A stretch of DNA of 64,000 nt from Amorphophallus konjac. Its lineage: Eukaryota; Streptophyta; Magnoliopsida; Alismatales; Araceae. Below, one piece after another: positions 9,494-20,401 of the stretch. The first letter of the stretch is position 1, and every line of letters starts with the position of its first letter. Below the pieces are notes generated by a model, which did not search any database, was not told the DNA's origin, and worked only from the letters and a program-made list of their open reading frames with translations. The stretch is from contig CM040128.1 in the NCBI GenBank assembly GCA_022559845.1, positions 177,188,413-177,252,412 of the forward strand. The letters are read 5' to 3'. The position numbers and the translations under genes were made by a program.

Positions 9494-11148
9494 TGTAGAT
9501 TCTAATTAGAAATCCACTTAATAGAAATAATGAATAAATAAGCAATGTAAGGCATAAATAAGCACGAGGTGCTAAGATGGAGTTTGTGATCGCCAGAGAC
9601 ACGAGGCCTCAAAAGATATAACAAATAATAAACATGGAGGGATCGCGAAAAATACCTTGAATGCGGGGATGTGAGTACTCCTTTCTCTTCCAATCGGCCG
9701 GCCGATGAAGAGAGTTCTTCAATTTGATTACCCTTGAAAAACAATCAAACACCAATAAAGAATATGAAATTAGAACATGGTGAGTGTAGCATCAAATTCT
9801 TAAATAAAAATATGAGCATGAAAAATTGTGTAAGAACACACCTTAAGGGTGGTTGCCCTTAAACCCCTATGCAAAAGGGTGGGAATATGATGATTGAATG
9901 CAAAATAGAATAAGGGAAAGAGTGCAAGAGATGCACTTATGGGAGATATTCTCAACGTGGTTGAGTTAAAGAAAATGAATACGTATGAACATGCATGCAT
10001 GCATATGTGAATCGATGATGATAAAAACAAAAGAAAGAATAAAATAGCAAGAAGAAGGGGCCTGATGCTCGTGGCTTTGATGCTCGATGGGGAGAGGACT
10101 TCCAATAGGATGAAGAGTGAACCGTGGAGAAGACCCTCCTTCAGCCACAGCAACAGCAACCTGCGAAGGAAAGAAAGAAGAAGAAAACAGGAAAAGAAAA
10201 CCAGAAGAAGAAGAACGGAGGGGAAGAGAAGCATCCGAAAATCAACCTCTTAACAGAGCTGCAGAAGCTCTATTAATAAGATCGAAGAAGAGAAAGAAGG
10301 AAAGAGTCCAACGGAGGAAAAGATAAGAAGGGGCAAGAGCCCAAGGAGGGGAGGATTAAGCTGGACAAGAGCCCAAACGAAGCAGGGACTCTCTGGGGAA
10401 AGGCTGCGTTCGTTTAGAACCCGAAAGGTGAAACACGACCTGAATAAGGGCGTCAATTCAAGAATTGACGACCTACTAGAAGGCGTTATTAAAAACACGA
10501 CTTAGATAAGGACGTTAATTCAAAATATTCAAAATAGGGCTATTTTTTATTTCTCAATATTATTTTCCCATTTTTTAGATAAAGGTGCATCTCAATGCCC
10601 TGATTCCAACGACTATTTTTGCGTATTTTTCTGACACCCGGAATGCCACCAAATCACCTCTGGAAGGGGGTTGAAAATAATATTAAAAAAATCAATTTGA
10701 AAAGTGACGACCGTGCATAGGTCGTGAATTCAATTTTTGATTATTTTATTCCATTCAAATTCAAAATAACGTCCCCTTGTAAGTCGTTGATTCCCAAAAA
10801 ATTCTGAAAAATTTCCAGAAAAATCTAGAAAAATAGAAATTTGAAAGAATGGACGCCCTCTACTATAGTCGTCAATTTTTTTAGAAACGCCCAAGTCTAA
10901 GCCGTTATTTAAAAGACGTCCCACATCAAGTCGTTATTTCTGAAAAATACATAAAAATAGAGAAAAATGCCCAGAAAATCCAGAAAAATCCAGAAAAATA
11001 GGGAAAAATAGGAAAAGAGAGGAAATAGGGAGAAATCCAAGAAAAGTGAGAAAAATCACTCAAACAGAGCTAATTTGAGGGTCAAATCGGGGCATTACAA
11101 GGTAATATGAGATGTACTCATAGTAACGTCAATTTTGGCGTGTCTACA
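9494..11148 (-). repeat. 3' LTR of element A
   Basis: In plus reading it runs TGTAGATTCTAATTAG..GGCGTGTCTACA. It is the same length as the other copy, and I count about two dozen differences by eye, roughly 98.5 per cent identity. In element sense its first 50 bases (TGTAGACACGCCAAAATTGACGTTAC..) match the start of the B LTR. It carries the inverted repeats described for the 5' copy, here at about 10435-10935. Confidence 0.95.
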
Positions 11149-14028
11149 GCTTCCCCGCCTTGGCGTCTGCTTTGCAAGGGAGCAGAGCAAACTGAAAAGT
11201 AGATGCCAAGGTGTGATGAGACACGCAATCAACATCACTTGATGAGAATTAAATCAAAAGTTCGAGATGAAGCAATCCCAAGAAATTCAATGAAATCAAC
11301 GATGTTTGGATAAAAGAGGGAGTGTGCACACGGGCACGAAGGAGATAAAAGAATGATCAACTTCCAGCGCGGTGGAAGTACCCCAGGTCACAAACCTGTA
11401 GGTTTTACCATTGGAGAGCGGTTACCAGCCAATGTGGACGTGCTGCAGCCAAGGTGGATCAAAGGAAAAATGATTAAAATAAGATGATAGAAATCCAAAC
11501 AAGGAGCTTTCGAGAAAATGACCCAAAACAGCGACAAAACGAACTGAGGACACAATTCGGCATGGAATATCTCATATCTGGAAACAGGATCAAATTTAAC
11601 CCTCAAAATCAGCTTATCAGAGTGATTTTCCAAAGTTGATTCAAAATCCTACATGAATGCATGCTGGGTTTAAAGGGAAAAATTAAATCAAACGAAAATA
11701 TAAGATAATCAAGGATAATATTGTTAAATTGTCCAGACTGAGTCAAGAAACCAATTTCTGCGAGCTGATACTAAGCCGAAGCCCGTTTATCCACGCACCA
11801 ACTCACAAAAGGGAACCATCGTCCCCAGTCTTGGACGGCTCAACGGCCTATCCGTGTGACTAAGATGCCTCTGGAATCGTCATCGTTTTTGATGAAGGGG
11901 AACTCAAATTCCAGATTTACCAAAGCCACAAGGTCCTTGATATAATCTAGTAGCGTATGTAACATATAGTAAAATGCATACAGGGGGATGGTGAACCAAT
12001 AAGTATGGGGGAACTAAGAAATGAGGTGCAAGCACCGTGGGGCTTGGATGATGATGCCCAGTCGGTGGGACCAAGAACTTCTTATCCTGCGCTCAAAGAT
12101 TCATCAGCCAAGATGTAAATAACAATCAATGAATAAGGCATTTAAGCATAGCAAGCATAGCATGAATCAAATCATCAATAGTAGGTATGTATCATATTCA
12201 AGAATAGCATAGATAGCATAGCATCAAGAACATGTATATGGCATGAATAGTACGAGTTAAATCATGGCATTGCAAAGCATCATTATTTGTTGTTTGTCAT
12301 GAGGATGACAATCTTGGCTAATCAAGATTTGGAATTGAATGATCAAGATCTGATAATGCCCAGCGGCAGAGTGATCAGGGAATGATGATGCCCATTGGCA
12401 AAGTGATCAAGTGAAATCAACAGGAGTTGATTAAAAAGATCTGGAGATGAACGATAATCAGGAGATATGAGGAAATTATAATCAAAATGCCCAGGGTAGC
12501 ATGTTATGAGAATGTCGGGAAGAATCAATAGATTGATAGCAATAAGTGGAGAGAGGACTCATCCCGTGCTCTTGGTCCTTGCGAAGTTGTTGTCCCTGCA
12601 AAAGCACCATCAGAGAAATATAATGCAATTTTTTAGATTTTTGGGATATGCAAGTTTTTGTGGGTTTTGAAAATATTTGAATTTTTATGTGGATTTTTGG
12701 AAGATATCTGATTTTTTTTATGGATTTTTGAAAATATTCAATTTTTGTGAATCTTGGAAGAAATATCTGATTTTTTGTTTGATTTTGCTCAGGAAATATT
12801 CAATTTTTTTTTGTTTGATTTTGCAATATTAAATTTTTTTAGATTTTGATTTAGACATAGCTAATGTAGCATCAAAGGATGTTTAAACCATCAATTGGGG
12901 GTCCTCGTTCCTTCCCTTTTTGCTAAAATTTCCCAAAGCCGGGCGTGCATTGAAGGTGGCATCCTATAACCAGCTACCCTTGATTAACGGTGCCCCTACC
13001 AAGGCCATACCTGAGAAACATTTGGTCTTGGAGGGAGAAGAGAAGAATAATTGAGGATAAACTTTATGCAGGATGGGAGATGTCGGGACTTGAATTCCTT
13101 CCAAGGTGTTTCCCCTCAAAGAGGTAGTCTGTTGCACCGAGGCTTTGTGCCTTTGATTTTTAGACCATTGACATGCATACGACCAGGGTTTTCCCTGCGG
13201 GGACTTTGCCACTCTTGTCATGCCATAATTCATAATTTTACTTTTATCAAAATTTTGACTTGATTTTCATAATAGCCCTTTTGGCGAGATGTATATCATG
13301 AAAACTCATATGAAAACTCATATTGATTTTGGGTCAAGACTGCCCCTATTTGAGACTCCTATCATATTGGGGAGTACCGAAGTTTGGTCATCTCATCCGT
13401 CAACCTCTTGCCCCTGCATGCGGCCGAGTAAAGAAGAGAAAAGACTTTCAGATATACTCATGGCATGGCCAAAGTAGGGACGGTGTTTAACCAAAGGAGC
13501 CAGCTAAGGACGCCGTGAAGTGTGTGGAATGCCCAGCTAAGGGTTACTCTTAACAAGCGGGGAAAGAATGTTGAATTCCCAGCACGGAGTTCTTATTAAC
13601 CAATGGTGCTGCATAGCAAGCCTAAAGACTCTTTTTGACAATGATTTAGTAAAGATAAAGATATGACCTAGGATAAAGGTCTTAACTACCACTCTTAATC
13701 TTGTTAAGAAGCACTTCATTTTGAAAATCATGCGTGAAGCAATGAGATAATGATATCATAAAAATGCATACTTACGCCAATATGTTACCTTGCGACCTTT
13801 CTTGAAATAGTTGCCGCGAGAGGCGGGGTTGATCATCATGGGATTTGTCCTCTTTCGCAGTCAAAAGGATTGGAAGCAAAGGATTTGGAAGTGGCTTAAC
13901 AAGAAAGAGTGGTGCTCAGACCAGACTCAGACAAACAAGGAGAAAAAGAAGAGAGGCGAGGGCTAGAACTCCCTCACTAAGGTGTGGAGACCCTGATCAC
14001 ATGAAAGGTCTACAGAAGAAGCGGAGAA
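11149..14028 (-). other. 3' untranslated region of element A, no gene seen
   Basis: Next to the LTR, minus reading of 11149-11163 is CCAAGGCGGGGAAGC, a GC-rich purine tract almost identical to the one before the 3' LTR of B. About 11149-11960 is similar, on the opposite strand, to 40935-41779 of B, including 'gagttggtgcgtggataaac' and 'ggataggccgtt'. From about 12000 to 14028 the sequence is A/T-rich, with short repeats of 'cccag..gcatagtgatca' type and long T runs near 12650-12840. I see no reading frame worth calling. Confidence 0.7.
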
Positions 14029-16293
14029 TTAGAAGGAGGAGTGAGGACTAAAGCCTCGAAAGTAGTGAGAGAAAGGGCAGATGCCCAAGGTAGTGGATGT
14101 GGAAGAAGTTGGGTCGGACCTATGATTAGGAGGAATTAGAAGAAGAAATTGATAGATGGAAAGTGGCGTATCTGGTGGGTCCGGAGGTAAAGGAGGAGAA
14201 TCATGATAGGAGGAATCAGCCGGAGGCTCCGGAGGGATAAAATATCGAGGGACGCGGTGCCCTGGGAAGAAATAGGGAAAAAGATGATGGAAAAGGAAGA
14301 AGAAAATGAAGGATGTGATATTCTGGAAGATCAGAAAGATGAATTGGAAGAAATATGGAGGGTCCGGAGATTTCGGAGGAAGAAAATGGAAAGGGGCGTC
14401 GTGCCCGAAGGAAAGGTATGAAGGATCCGGAGGTTCCGGAGGAATGAGAAGGGAAGAGACGCGATGCCCAAAGAAGAGGAAAATAGAATCCGGAGGTTCC
14501 GGAGGATTAAGATGGAAAGGGGCGTGATGCCCGAGGGGAAAGCCCGGAGGTTCCGGAAGAATAAGGTGGAAAGGGGCGCGATGCCCTGGGAGAAAGTGAG
14601 AGAAATCCGAAAGAATAAAGTGGAAAGGGGCGCGATGCCCTGGGAGAAAGTCCGGAGGTTCCGGAAGAATAAAGTGGAAAGGGGCGCGATGCCCTGGGAG
14701 AAAGTCCGGAGGTTCCGGAAGAATAAAGTGGAAAGGGGCGCGATGCCCTGGGAGAAAGTCCGCAGGTTCCGGAAGAATAAGGTGGAAAGGGGCGCGATGC
14801 CCTGGGAGAAAGTCTGGAGGTTCTGGAAGAATAAAGTGGAAAGGGGCGCGATGCCCTGGGAGAAAGTGAGAGAAATCCGGAGGTTCCGGAAGAATAAAGT
14901 GGAAAGGGGCGCGATGCCCTGGGAGAAAGTCCGGAGGTTCTGGAAGAATAAGGTGGAAAGGGGCGCGATGCCCTGGGAGAACAAGGGAGAAATCCGGAGG
15001 GTCCGGATGCAAGAGCTGAAAAGGGACACGATGCCCTGAGAAGAGATTGGGGAGGGGGCAACGCCCGAGCAATGTAAGGGGACCCACAGATCCCGAGGAT
15101 GAAGATGAATAGGATGGGAAATGCGGAATATCCGGAGGTGCCGGAAGGCGGGGATGATACGGGTTTGGAAACCCGGGAATCAGGAGGTGCAATCGTATGC
15201 AAATGTAATGCAATGGATGCAATGAATAGAATGAATGAATGAAAGAAAAATGCATGAGATGCAAAGAATATGAGGAATATGAAGGGCGAGAGGGCGAGAT
15301 CCTCCTCTTTCCCCTTGGAGTGGCCCATGAAGAGAATGTGATGGATAAAAATATGGATGGAGTTGAATGGAAGGTGGATAAAACAGTGGAAGGCCCCGTA
15401 GCGCCAAGATAACTGCCCCTCCACGGCAGTGAAAATGTATAACCAATTGGCCCAATGAAAGAAGCTTCAACAATAAATGACAACCCCCTTGGAAGGCAAA
15501 GATCAACAATGTAAGGGAGTTGGAAAGTTGATACAGGAAGCATTGCCATGCCCATTGATTTGAACGGAATAGGAATTTGCCCCTTGTATGGAAGAATGGG
15601 TTTAAGATTTGAAAACTGGAGCGAGGGGTGCCCTGCCCGGCCCTTGGATGGCATCAACACTTGGCATTCTTCTCTGAGCAATGGCGGCGACTTGGCTTCT
15701 TCGACCATGCTTGGCACAATAACCTGGATTGGCATCCGGTAAATAAATTCTGGCATCTTGAACAGCACGGTAGTGGCCAAATTCTTCTTGCCCGGCTTTT
15801 GCTTATCTTCGGCACAAGTACTTGAGGCGGAGGCGGAAGGCTTCGTGGATGGTGGAGGTATAGTAGAAAATGTTGGAGAAAGGGTGAGTGGAAGCGGAGG
15901 TTCAAACACGTCGAGCTCCCCCCTTTGCTCGGAAGCAGTAGGGGTTGGCTTGAGTGCAAAAAGGGATGGTCCTTGCTCAGGATTAGCCACGGGTAAGGGT
16001 GATAGGTTAAGTGGTGGAATAGGGGAAAGGCCTGGCAAAGCTGGTTTTGGCGTTACAGGGATAATGGACGGCTTAGGTAGCGAACAAAGAGGAGGGGTAA
16101 TAGAAGGCTCGGCAGAGACCGGCGTAGTGGAGGGTGATGGAGGTTCGGCGGAGGCCGATGGAATAGAGGGTAGTGGAGGTTTGGCGGAGGCCGATGGAAT
16201 AGAGGTTAATGGTGTAAAAGGAAAGGGTTTGGTGCGTTGAAAATGTCGGATGGGGCGAGAGGTGTCAGGTATAGGGGAAGGCGCATGATGCAC
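14029..16293 (-). CDS. Proline-rich 754-residue frame of element A (possible gag tail plus tandem repeat)
   Basis: This open frame has three parts. Residues 1 to about 150 are rich in Pro, Ser and Thr, like the linker after the gag knuckle of B. Residues 150 to about 400 are hydrophobic and not recognised. Residues 400 onward are an 18-residue tandem repeat (LPGHRAPFHFILPEPPDF type) made by a 54-bp DNA repeat. Because 54 is a multiple of three, several frames on both strands stay open across the array, so an open frame there is weak evidence of coding. The start is uncertain. I would call the first third possibly coding and the rest doubtful. Confidence 0.35.
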   Translation of the reverse strand: MHHAPSPIPDTSRPIRHFQRTKPFPFTPLTSIPSASAKPPLPSIPSASAEPPSPSTTPVSAEPSITPPLCSLPKPSIIPVTPKPALPGLSPIPPLNLSPLPVANPEQGPSLFALKPTPTASEQRGELDVFEPPLPLTLSPTFSTIPPPSTKPSASASSTCAEDKQKPGKKNLATTVLFKMPEFIYRMPIQVIVPSMVEEAKSPPLLREECQVLMPSKGRAGHPSLQFSNLKPILPYKGQIPIPFKSMGMAMLPVSTFQLPYIVDLCLPRGLSFIVEASFIGPIGYTFSLPWRGSYLGATGPSTVLSTFHSTPSIFLSITFSSWATPRGKRRISPSRPSYSSYSLHLMHFSFIHSFYSLHPLHYICIRLHLLIPGFPNPYHPRLPAPPDIPHFPSYSSSSSGSVGPLTLLGRCPLPNLFSGHRVPFQLLHPDPPDFSLVLPGHRAPFHLILPEPPDFLPGHRAPFHFILPEPPDFSHFLPGHRAPFHFILPEPPDFLPGHRAPFHLILPEPADFLPGHRAPFHFILPEPPDFLPGHRAPFHFILPEPPDFLPGHRAPFHFILSDFSHFLPGHRAPFHLILPEPPGFPLGHHAPFHLNPPEPPDSIFLFFGHRVSSLLIPPEPPDPSYLSFGHDAPFHFLPPKSPDPPYFFQFIFLIFQNITSFIFFFLFHHLFPYFFPGHRVPRYFIPPEPPADSSYHDSPPLPPDPPDTPLSIYQFLLLIPPNHRSDPTSSTSTTLGICPFSHYFRGFSPHSSF
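14500..15020. repeat. 54-bp tandem repeat array in element A
   Basis: About nine units of 'gtccggaggttccggaagaataaagtgg..' type, spaced 54 bp (one 63 bp), lie at roughly 14519, 14573, 14627, 14681, 14735, 14789, 14843, 14906 and 14960. More degenerate units continue left to about 14180 and right to about 15065. Each unit holds GGGGCGCGATGCCC. Tandem arrays in the 3' untranslated region of Tat-lineage elements are known and can seed satellite DNA. Confidence 0.92.
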
Positions 16294-16635
16294 CGGTGTG
16301 GATGACTGGAGTATCGACCCATCATCGTAACACCAAGTATTGGGGTGAGGAGGAGACTCATGGTGCGGCGGTATGGGTGATTGGAGTATCGACCCATCAT
16401 CGTAACACCAAGAGGTCCCATAAATGGGGGTTGGATCGGGGACTGTGGCATAGTCCTGAGCATAGGGGTCTTCTGGCAGTGGAGGAAGAGGATGGCGAAG
16501 GAAACTCAGAAGGGATGCCTGCGGAGCTTCATCATCGTATACCGCTTCAAGTTCTTGAATTGCCGGTTCTTCATCATCAAATTCACGTGGACACCGTAGT
16601 GGAGGCGTATATGTGGATGGAGGAATGTAATGATG

Positions 16636-17538
16636 TTACGTATGTGGAGGTGGAAGGCCATATGAATGAAGTGTGCGGATGGGTGGAGGGCGGACGGTGT
16701 CCACTTGATCGTCGAAATCTGCCGGCTGTTGCTTGCTTGAGCTGCCGATACCATAATCATCTCTCCTATCCTTCCATTCTTTCTCCATCTTAGTGATATT
16801 ATCCAAAGCGGCATGGAGAGGATTGACCGGAGTAGGAGGAGCCATGACCCTTCTTAATTGTTCCTCCATTAAAGTGACTTTATCAATAAGAGACTGTTGG
16901 AGGGGTGTAACTTGAGCAACCAAGGGTTGGCAGGGCATTGAAGGAGGGGTGGCATAACAAGGCCGTGGAGGGGAGTTAACGGGATGAACTGCAGAAGAAC
17001 CCGGATGGGCCGGATTGCAAGAAATAAATGGGCCTCGGGGCCGTGATGGAGGAGGAATAGAAGGAGGCGGGTGTCGTACCACCCGGGGAGGAATGTGAAT
17101 AGAAGAGGATGGGTAATGGGCTACCCGATTAGGATTGTGAATAGAAGAGGGAGGTGGGTGATGGGCCACCCGTGTAGGGTTGGAAGGAGGAAGAGATGAA
17201 GGAGATGCACCCTCAACGGCGGCCTTAAGGGCTTGGATCTGTTGAGGGGTGAGATGATCTAATGCATGAATGATTTGGGAAACCTTCTCATCGTTGGGAG
17301 GAGACAGTCCCGAAGGAGTAGTGGCTTGAAATTGAGATGAGGGACCATAAGTTTGGACATTGCCCATGGGCCGGGCATGACCATAAGAATGAGGATGCGG
17401 TCCCTTGAGAATATGGTGAGAATTGTGATGAACATGTTGAAATTGAGGGGAATAAGATGTGCACGGTTGTGCATCCTCATGAATTGAATTAAACATGTTG
17501 TTTTGTTTATGGTAAGCCATTATCCAATCAAAGTTCAA
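16636..17538 (-). CDS. Gag-like N-terminal frame of element A
   Basis: A 300-residue frame starting at 17538 (MNFDWIMAYHKQNNMF). It is rich in His, Pro and Ser, with a short helical stretch at residues 90-115 (VSQIIHALDHLTPQQIQALK). That stretch is laid out like the B gag leader (ISALLGVLANTQLNPE then LQAFQ), a helix-turn-helix ending in Gln-rich helix, so I read it as the leader part of a Tat-type gag. No gag core or zinc knuckle follows. It begins about 1 kb inside the primer binding site, as does the B gag leader. Function in packaging is an inference. Confidence 0.5.
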   Translation of the reverse strand: MNFDWIMAYHKQNNMFNSIHEDAQPCTSYSPQFQHVHHNSHHILKGPHPHSYGHARPMGNVQTYGPSSQFQATTPSGLSPPNDEKVSQIIHALDHLTPQQIQALKAAVEGASPSSLPPSNPTRVAHHPPPSSIHNPNRVAHYPSSSIHIPPRVVRHPPPSIPPPSRPRGPFISCNPAHPGSSAVHPVNSPPRPCYATPPSMPCQPLVAQVTPLQQSLIDKVTLMEEQLRRVMAPPTPVNPLHAALDNITKMEKEWKDRRDDYGIGSSSKQQPADFDDQVDTVRPPPIRTLHSYGLPPPHT

Positions 17539-17539
17539 A

Positions 17540-18550
17540 TAATATGCAAAAAATCACATAAGTTGGAATGGTTACCTTTTGATCTTGATTTGTTTGAACC
17601 TTGATGAATTAATGAATTTTAACAAAGTTTGGTGTGATTCACCCAAGGGAGGATCCTAGTTTCAATATGGTTCGGACTCCGGTGCCAAGTAGGAACACTC
17701 TCTCACCGTGTATAGGCCAACTAACTCGGGACTTCAAAAGGGTACAACCTGCCCGGTGTCCGTGAGGGAATCCACGGGTGCGGGGACTTATGGAGGCTTG
17801 GTTTAGGAACTTCCAATCCAAAGAGACGGAATGCTCAATGGAGGGTCCTTCCTTCACCAAGGGGGTGTGTGGAATCCTAATGTAGAGAGAGGAGGTCTCC
17901 CAAACCAATGCAAAGATGAATGAATGCAGCAGGGTAAACAAGCCAACCACAGCAATATAATCAATCAACAAGTATAAGCATGAATCAGCATGAAAACCCA
18001 CACACGGGGAGGGTTCTGCAAACCCACAATAAAAGGCGCCCTGGCAGGGGGCGCTACCAACAAAGAGACGACAGGGTCACTGTCGTGAATAACTGTGAGG
18101 GGGCCCAGGGGCAGCGAAAAACGCGCCTTAGAGTGAGGCGCTATAAGTAAAAGGACGCCCCTGCCAGAAGGCGTCAAATCCAGAAAAACGCCTTGACGAG
18201 AGGCGCTAAGCAATAAATAGACGCCCTGGATGAGGGCGTTAATTCAAAAGCGCCTCTGGCTGAGGCGTTAATTCTCCAGGAAAGCTCCACGTCCAAAAAT
18301 ATCAAGATACTCACAGTCACAACATAATCATGGCAATCAATATGAACGATACAGCATGATCATCAAAATTTTGAATAAGTGGAATTTTCAAAAAAATCTA
18401 ACAAGCTGACAGATCACTTGGGGAGAGTGCAAGGCACAATGGAGGGTGCCCGAGGGGCACGAAAAGGAGACGCACCGAGGGTGCAAAAGGGGAGATGGCA
18501 CACGTGGGTGCCTAAGGGGAAAGGGTAATCAAAAGAAAAATGAAAAGGGG
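17540..18550 (-). other. 5' leader of element A with seven GC-rich inverted repeats
   Basis: No gene. At 18035-18269 there are seven imperfect inverted repeats of about 21 bp: GGCGCCCTGGCAGGGGGCGC (18035), GACGACAGGGTCACTGTCGT (18067), GCGCCTTAGAGTGAGGCGC (18123), GACGCCCCTGCCAGAAGGCG (18154), and further copies near 18187, 18220 and 18250. They resemble the array in the LTR of A but are richer in GC. They would form small hairpins in the RNA leader. Confidence 0.8.
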
Positions 18551-18570
18551 TCCCACCGTGATCGCCAATT
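18551..18570 (-). other. Primer-binding-like site of element A
   Basis: Minus reading AATTGGCGATCACGGTGGGA directly abuts the 5' LTR and matches 18 of 20 bases of the corresponding site in element B (20380-20399). A TGGCGA.. site beside the LTR is usual in Tat elements; I do not name the tRNA. Confidence 0.75.
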
Positions 18571-20225
18571 TGTAGATTCTAATTAGAAATCCACTTAATA
18601 GAAATAATGAATAAATAAGCAATGTAAGGCACAAATAAGCACGAGGTGTTAAGATGGAGTTTGTGATCGCCAGAGACACGAGGCCTCAAAAGATATAACA
18701 AATAATAAACATGGAGGGATCGCGAAAAATACCTTGAATGCGGGGATGTGAGTACTCCTTTCTCTTCCAATCGGCCGGCCGATGAAGAGAGTTCTTCAAT
18801 TTGATTACCCTTGCAAAATAATCAAACACCAATAAAGAATATGAAATTAGAACATGGTGAGTGTAGCATCAAATTCTTAAATAAAAATATGAGCATGAAA
18901 AATTGTGAAAGAACACACCTTAAGGGTGGTTGCCCTTAAACCCCTATGCAAAAGGGTGGGAATATGATGATTGAATGTAAAATAGAATAAGGGAAAGAGT
19001 GCAAGAGATGCACTTATGGGAGATATTCTCAACGTGGTTGAGTTAAAGAAAATGAATACGTATGAACATGCATGCATGCATATGTGAATCGATGATGATA
19101 AAAACAAAAGAAAGAATAAAATAGCAAGAAGAAGGGGCCTGTTGCTCGTGGCTTTGATGCTCGATGGGGAGAGGACTTCCAATAGGATGAAGAGTGAACC
19201 GTGGAGAAGACCCTCCTTCAGCCACAGCAACAGCAACCTGCGAAGGAAAGAAAGAAGAAGAAAACAGGAAAAGAAAACCAGAAGAAGAAGAACGGAGGGG
19301 AAGAGAAGCATTCGAAAATCAACCTCTTAACAGAGCTGCAGAAGCTCTATTAATAAGATCGAAGAAGAGATAAGAAGGAAAGAGTCCAACGGAGGAAAAG
19401 ATAAGAAGGGGCAAGAGCCCAAGGAGGGGAGGATTAAACTGGGCAAGAGCCCAAACGAAGTAGGGACTCTCTGGGGAAAGGCTGCGTTCGTTTAGAACCC
19501 GAAAGGTGAAACACGACCTGAACAAGGGCGTCAATTCAAGAATTGACGACCTACCAGAAGGCGTTATTAAAAACACGACTTAGATAAGGACGTTAATTCA
19601 AAATATTCAAAATAGGGCTATTTTTTATTTCTCAATATTATTTTCCCATTTTTTAGGTGAAGGTGCATCTCAATGCCTGATTCCAACGACTATTTTTGCG
19701 TATTTTTCTGACACCCGGAATGCCACCAAATCACCTCTGGAAGGGGGTTGAAAATAATATTAAAAAAATCAATTTGAAAAGTGACGACCGTGCATAGGTC
19801 GTGAATTCAATTTTTGATTATTTTATTCCATTCAAATTCAAAATAACGTCCCCTTGTAAGTCGTTAATTCCCAAAAAATTCCGAAAAATTCCCAGAAAAA
19901 TCCAGAAAAATAGAAATTTGAAAGAATGGACGCCCTCCACTATAGTCGTCAATTTTTTTAGAAACGCCCAAGTCTAAGCCGTTATTTAAAAGACGCCCCA
20001 CATCAAGTCGTTATTTCTGAAAAATACATAAAAATAGAGAAAAATGCCCAGAAAATCCAGAAAAATCCAGAAAAATAGGGAAAAATAGGAAAAGAGAGGA
20101 AAAAGGGAGAAATCCAAGAAAAGTGAGAAAAATCACTCAAACAGAGCTAATTTGAGGGTCAAATCGGGGCATTACAAGGTAATATGAGATGTACTCATAG
20201 TAACGTCAATTTTGGCGTGTCTACA
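18571..20225 (-). repeat. 5' LTR of element A with eight 21-bp inverted repeats
   Basis: It is 1655 bp, ending TCTACA at 20225 before the GCGAT duplication. In plus reading, imperfect inverted repeats with arms RACGNC and GNCGTY start at about 19512, 19545, 19574, 19783, 19844, 19929, 19963 and 19992, for example GACGACCGTGCATAGGTCGT. They lie in the U3 half in element sense. The arm sequences vary together, so symmetry is kept while the bases change. A TATA-like TATTAATAG (minus) lies near 19350. Confidence 0.88.
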
Positions 20226-20230
20226 GCGAT

Positions 20231-20379
20231 CACATCCCTTTAGCATCCTACGTATGCTCTTTTCTCTGTTGACATGTTGCATGACCCCTTCCCCCATTAG
20301 CTTTTAGTTATTGCGAGTTTGTAGCCCTCGCTCGCGTTTCTCGTTCCCTTTTGAGTGGATCTCCATTCGGCAGTCCACA
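20231..20379 (+). repeat. 5' LTR of element B, last part
   Basis: cacatccctttagcatcctacgtatg onward matches 43277-43428 of the 3' LTR and ends ..GGCAGTCCACA. It is separated from 7995-9493 by element A. Confidence 0.93.
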
Positions 20380-20381
20380 GA

Positions 20382-20401
20382 TTGGCGATCACGGTAGGAC
20401 C
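20382..20401 (+). other. Primer-binding-like site of element B
   Basis: TTGGCGATCACGGTAGGACC begins two bases after the LTR end, where minus-strand DNA synthesis is primed. Its match to element A shows the two elements use the same primer. Confidence 0.75.

Larger units (their letters stand above)
9494..20225 (-). mobile_element. Element A: non-autonomous Tat-like LTR element inserted in the B 5' LTR
   Basis: Two 1655-bp LTRs (9494-11148 and 18571-20225) and a GCGAT target duplication bound it. The primer-binding-like sequence adjoins the right LTR and the purine-rich tract adjoins the left LTR, so it reads on the minus strand. The 7.4-kb interior has a gag-like N-terminal frame and a long proline-rich frame, but I see no protease, RT, RNase H or integrase motif in any frame. 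It shares LTR start, primer site and about 0.8 kb before the 3' LTR with element B, so B-type proteins could have moved it. Confidence 0.85.

Noticed and set aside
9800..10234. Leucine-rich 144-residue frame in the A LTR (twin at 18877-19311)
   Set aside because: Hydrophobic by pyrimidine composition of an LTR, no domain, present in both LTRs.
14464..15039. Plus-strand frame of 191 residues across the 54-bp repeat
   Set aside because: The repeat length is a multiple of three, so several frames are open by construction.
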